Shown here: piece after piece, positions 61,958 to 64,000 of the stretch
Position numbering within the stretch: the stretch's first letter is position 1
Layout of the letters: each line of letters begins with the position of its first letter
DNA from: Streptococcus sanguinis
GTDB lineage: Bacteria > Bacillota > Bacilli > Lactobacillales > Streptococcaceae
NCBI RefSeq assembly: GCF_013343115.1
Contig: NZ_CP054570.1
Span: forward strand, 1,302,001-1,366,000
Length of the DNA: 64,000 nucleotides
Direction of reading: 5' to 3'
Program-made: the position numbers and the translations under genes
The notes under the pieces: generated by a model
What the model was told of the DNA's origin: nothing
The model's input: only the letters and a program-made list of their open reading frames with translations
Databases searched by the model: none

Positions 61958-63382
61958 TTATTTCACATCAAACACGATGGATTTCACTTGTGTCATCGCT
62001 TCGATACTGTAACGAATCCCTTGCACTCCGGCTCCAGAACCCTTAACACCAAGGAATGGGAAGTTATCTGGACCACGTTGGGTCTTATTATTGATGTGTA
62101 CAGTACCCACTTCCAGTTTCTCAGCAATTTCAAATGCTTTAGGGAAATCATTTGTAAAGACTGAAGATTGAAGACCAAATTCTGACTGGTTACAGATCTG
62201 GATAGCCTCTTCAACGGAAGTCACACGAATAATCGGAAGAACAGGACCAAATGGCTCTTCCCAAGCTAATTTCATATCCAGTGTCACATGGTCAAACAAG
62301 GCAGGCCAGATGAGATTTGCTTCACGTTTGATTTCTGTCAGGGCTGATGCTCCCTTTTCTTGAGCATCTTCAATCAAGCCCCAGATGAAATCTGCTGATG
62401 CATGATCAATGACTGGTGTGATATCCGCATTATCAAAGGGATTACCAACCGTCAGTTTCTCTACCTCTGCCTGAAGCAGCGCCGCTAATTTATCTGCTAC
62501 GCTCTCCATGACAATGACACGTTTAATAGCCGTACAGCGCTGACCGGAATAACTGTATGCCCCGCCAATAATCTGCTTAGCTGCATGCTCCAAGTCGGCA
62601 TCTTCCAGCACAACTGCAGCATCCTTACCACCCAATTCAAGCATAATTGGACGCATACCAGCCAACTTACCGATGCGTTCACCGATTGGAGTGGAGCCGG
62701 TAAAGTTAATGTAGTTCACTTCCTTATGCTCAATGATGTAGTCCCCGATTTCTGAACCGCGGCCAGTGATGGTATTGAAAACACCAGCAGGCAGACCTGC
62801 CTCAGCAAAAGCCTGAGCCAAGAGCAAACCAGAGATTGAGCCTTGAGTAGGTGGCTTAAACATCACGACATTTCCGCCGATAAGCGCAGGAGCAATTTTC
62901 GAAGCTGACAGGTTGACTGGGTAATTAAATGGTGCAATGGCCAGTACAACTCCTACAGGCTCACGACGGACCACAGCCAATTTTTTCTTGCTGGCAGCTT
63001 CAAAGCCGCCACCTTCCATAACCTGGCCATGAATACGAATCCCTTCTTCAGCCGCATAGCGAATCAAGTCTGCTGTCCGGACGACTTCTCCGACTGCCGC
63101 TTTGATCCCCTTGGCAACTTCTTTTGCAAGGATTTCACCGATCTTCTCCTGATCGCGCTCCAAAATATCCGCAACCTTATGCAAATAAGCTGCACGTTCA
63201 ACTGCTGAAAGAGCTCGCCAAGCTGGCAAAGCCGCACGAGCGCTCGCCATCGCATAGTCGACCTCTGCCTGAGTCATGGCAGGCACAGTTCCTAAAATCT
63301 CATTGTTGATAGGAGATGAGATGGTAATTTCATTTTCAGAAACTTTCCACTCTCCATTTATATAGTTTTTATATTGTGTCAC
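61958..63382 (-). CDS. gapN: NADP-dependent glyceraldehyde-3-phosphate dehydrogenase GapN
   Basis: Non-phosphorylating enzyme of 474 residues that oxidises glyceraldehyde-3-phosphate directly to 3-phosphoglycerate and makes NADPH; streptococci lean on it for NADPH because they lack parts of the usual oxidative route. It is an aldehyde dehydrogenase with catalytic Cys283 in SYSGQRCTAIKRV and Glu249 in PIMLELGGKDA. The start is a GTG (MTQYKNYINGEWK) with ribosome-binding site GGAGGGG. A perfect CodY box lies in its promoter. It is downstream of ptsI but has its own promoter. Confidence 0.97.
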   Translation of the reverse strand: MTQYKNYINGEWKVSENEITISSPINNEILGTVPAMTQAEVDYAMASARAALPAWRALSAVERAAYLHKVADILERDQEKIGEILAKEVAKGIKAAVGEVVRTADLIRYAAEEGIRIHGQVMEGGGFEAASKKKLAVVRREPVGVVLAIAPFNYPVNLSASKIAPALIGGNVVMFKPPTQGSISGLLLAQAFAEAGLPAGVFNTITGRGSEIGDYIIEHKEVNYINFTGSTPIGERIGKLAGMRPIMLELGGKDAAVVLEDADLEHAAKQIIGGAYSYSGQRCTAIKRVIVMESVADKLAALLQAEVEKLTVGNPFDNADITPVIDHASADFIWGLIEDAQEKGASALTEIKREANLIWPALFDHVTLDMKLAWEEPFGPVLPIIRVTSVEEAIQICNQSEFGLQSSVFTNDFPKAFEIAEKLEVGTVHINNKTQRGPDNFPFLGVKGSGAGVQGIRYSIEAMTQVKSIVFDVK

Positions 63383-63411
63383 TTGTCCCCTCCAAAATGT
63401 TATTAAATATT

Positions 63412-63439
63412 ATTTTACCAAATTTTCTGAAAATTTCAA
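63412..63439 (-). promoter_or_regulatory. gapN promoter with perfect CodY box
   Basis: Minus-strand TTGAAA (63434-63439), 16 bases, TAAAAT (63412-63417). AATTTTCTGAAAATT at 63421-63435 matches the CodY consensus AATTTTCWGAAAATT in all 15 positions and covers the spacer and part of the -35. Confidence 0.8.
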
Positions 63440-63575
63440 CCAAAAGTTATAAATTTAAAGAATTTTTTCACAATTAAGATAGATCATCTAAGTTTGTTCA
63501 TATTAGATCTGCTTATTTTTGTTTTCTTTGATTTCAACTTTATGCTCAAGCTTCACTCTGCCCCTGAAGAAAACT

Positions 63576-63605
63576 AAAAAAGACCAGGAAAATCTCCCTG
63601 ATCTT
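63576..63605 (-). terminator. Terminator of ptsI
   Basis: Minus-strand AAGATCAGG-GAGATTTT-CCTGGTCTT followed by TTTT, just after the stop codon. Confidence 0.85.
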
Positions 63606-63616
63606 AATTTTTCAGA

Positions 63617-64000
63617 TTAATCAAAGTCCAGATATTCTTTTTCAAGCTCAAGAACTTCTTCCATCGTTGCACATTCGGTCAGTGCACGCTGAGCCAATTC
63701 TTCCATCTTCTTCGTATCCAGCTTCTTCATGAGGCTACGAGTCCGAAGAACTGAAGTCGCACTCATAGAGAATTCATCCAGGCCCATACCTACGAGCAAT
63801 GGCACCGCAGTTTGGTCGCCGGCCATTTCTCCACACATACCTGCCCACTTACCTTCAGCATGAGCTGCCTTGATAACATTGTTAATCAAGCGAAGAATAG
63901 ATGGGTTGTATGGTTGATAGAGGTAAGAGACTTGCTCATTCATCCGGTCAGCTGCCATAGTGTACTGGATCAAGTCGTTAGTACCGATAGAGAAGAAGTC
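63617..64000 (-). CDS. ptsI: Phosphotransferase system enzyme I (C-terminal part)
   Basis: The frame is open to the window edge; 127 or so C-terminal residues are visible. They match the PEP-binding domain of enzyme [15 protein letters not shown], the conserved Cys in [20 protein letters not shown], and [15 protein letters not shown]. Enzyme I moves phosphate from PEP to HPr and so drives sugar uptake by the PTS. The catalytic His lies outside the window. Confidence 0.96.
   Translation of the reverse strand, partial: DFFSIGTNDLIQYTMAADRMNEQVSYLYQPYNPSILRLINNVIKAAHAEGKWAGMCGEMAGDQTAVPLLVGMGLDEFSMSATSVLRTRSLMKKLDTKKMEELAQRALTECATMEEVLELEKEYLDFD

Overview
The window looks like chromosome of a sanguinis-group oral Streptococcus, closest to S. 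sanguinis among the species I know. The evidence is a giant serine-rich repeat adhesin with a Siglec-type YTRY motif (SrpA/Hsa/GspB type), a tmRNA whose tag reads AKNNNSYAVAA, streptococcal gene orders (dnaG-rpoD, rapZ-yvcK-whiA, cdaA-cdaR-glmM, murT-gatD, atpEBFHAGDC, murA-epuA-endA) and a glycogen operon glgBCDAP. The species call is inference. Most of the window is core genome.

Layout. 1-9.1 kb: the adhesin srpA (2474 residues) and, downstream of it, a cut-off glycosyltransferase with two GT8-like modules, as expected at a serine-rich-repeat locus. 9.3-16.7 kb: tRNA-Ser(GGA), a DUF695/RraB protein, tmRNA, a SufT-like protein, rpoD, dnaG, mscL, rpsU, and a DUF4956 + VTC (polyphosphate-polymerase-like) pair. 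17-19 kb: a BlaI-type repressor and a BlaR1-type membrane metalloprotease. 19.5-27 kb: two flavoprotein reductases (one RclA/hypothiocyanous-acid-reductase-like, one ferredoxin-NADP reductase-like), rapZ-yvcK-whiA, ridA, obgE and two small genes. 27-34.7 kb: an LPKTG surface protein, c-di-AMP synthesis with glmM, and lipid II amidation (murT-gatD). 34.7-43 kb, the most accessory-looking part: an MFS exporter, an Rgg-type regulator, an intergenic region with short palindromes, an AT-rich DUF2971 protein, an ABC-F ATPase, a matrixin-like protease and the nuclease EndA. 43-51.4 kb: epuA, murA, a DUF1146 protein and the F1Fo ATP synthase operon. 51.6-64 kb: manA, a PAP2 phosphatase, the glycogen operon, gapN and the 3' end of ptsI.

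The most interesting signal is a candidate regulatory circuit. The BlaI/BlaR1-type pair has no penicillin-sensing domain; its C-terminus is a PepSY-like segment, a Ser/Thr-rich linker and an Asp-rich tail. BlaI/CopY-type operators (TACANNTGTA) occur three times before the VTC-DUF4956 operon and once before blaI. In both promoters one operator sits at exactly the same place relative to a 17-bp-spaced -35/-10 pair. This suggests that the pair controls a polyphosphate-like membrane system as well as itself.

Other regulatory signals read from the sequence: a perfect CodY box in the gapN promoter, CcpA cre-like sites before glgB and atpE, two genes (an ABC-F gene and murT) that look leaderless, a long dyad over the promoter and ribosome-binding site of the MFS gene, and a 13-bp hairpin between glgA and glgP. 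Nearly all genes are on the minus strand; mscL, the two reductases and murT-gatD-lapA are on the plus strand.
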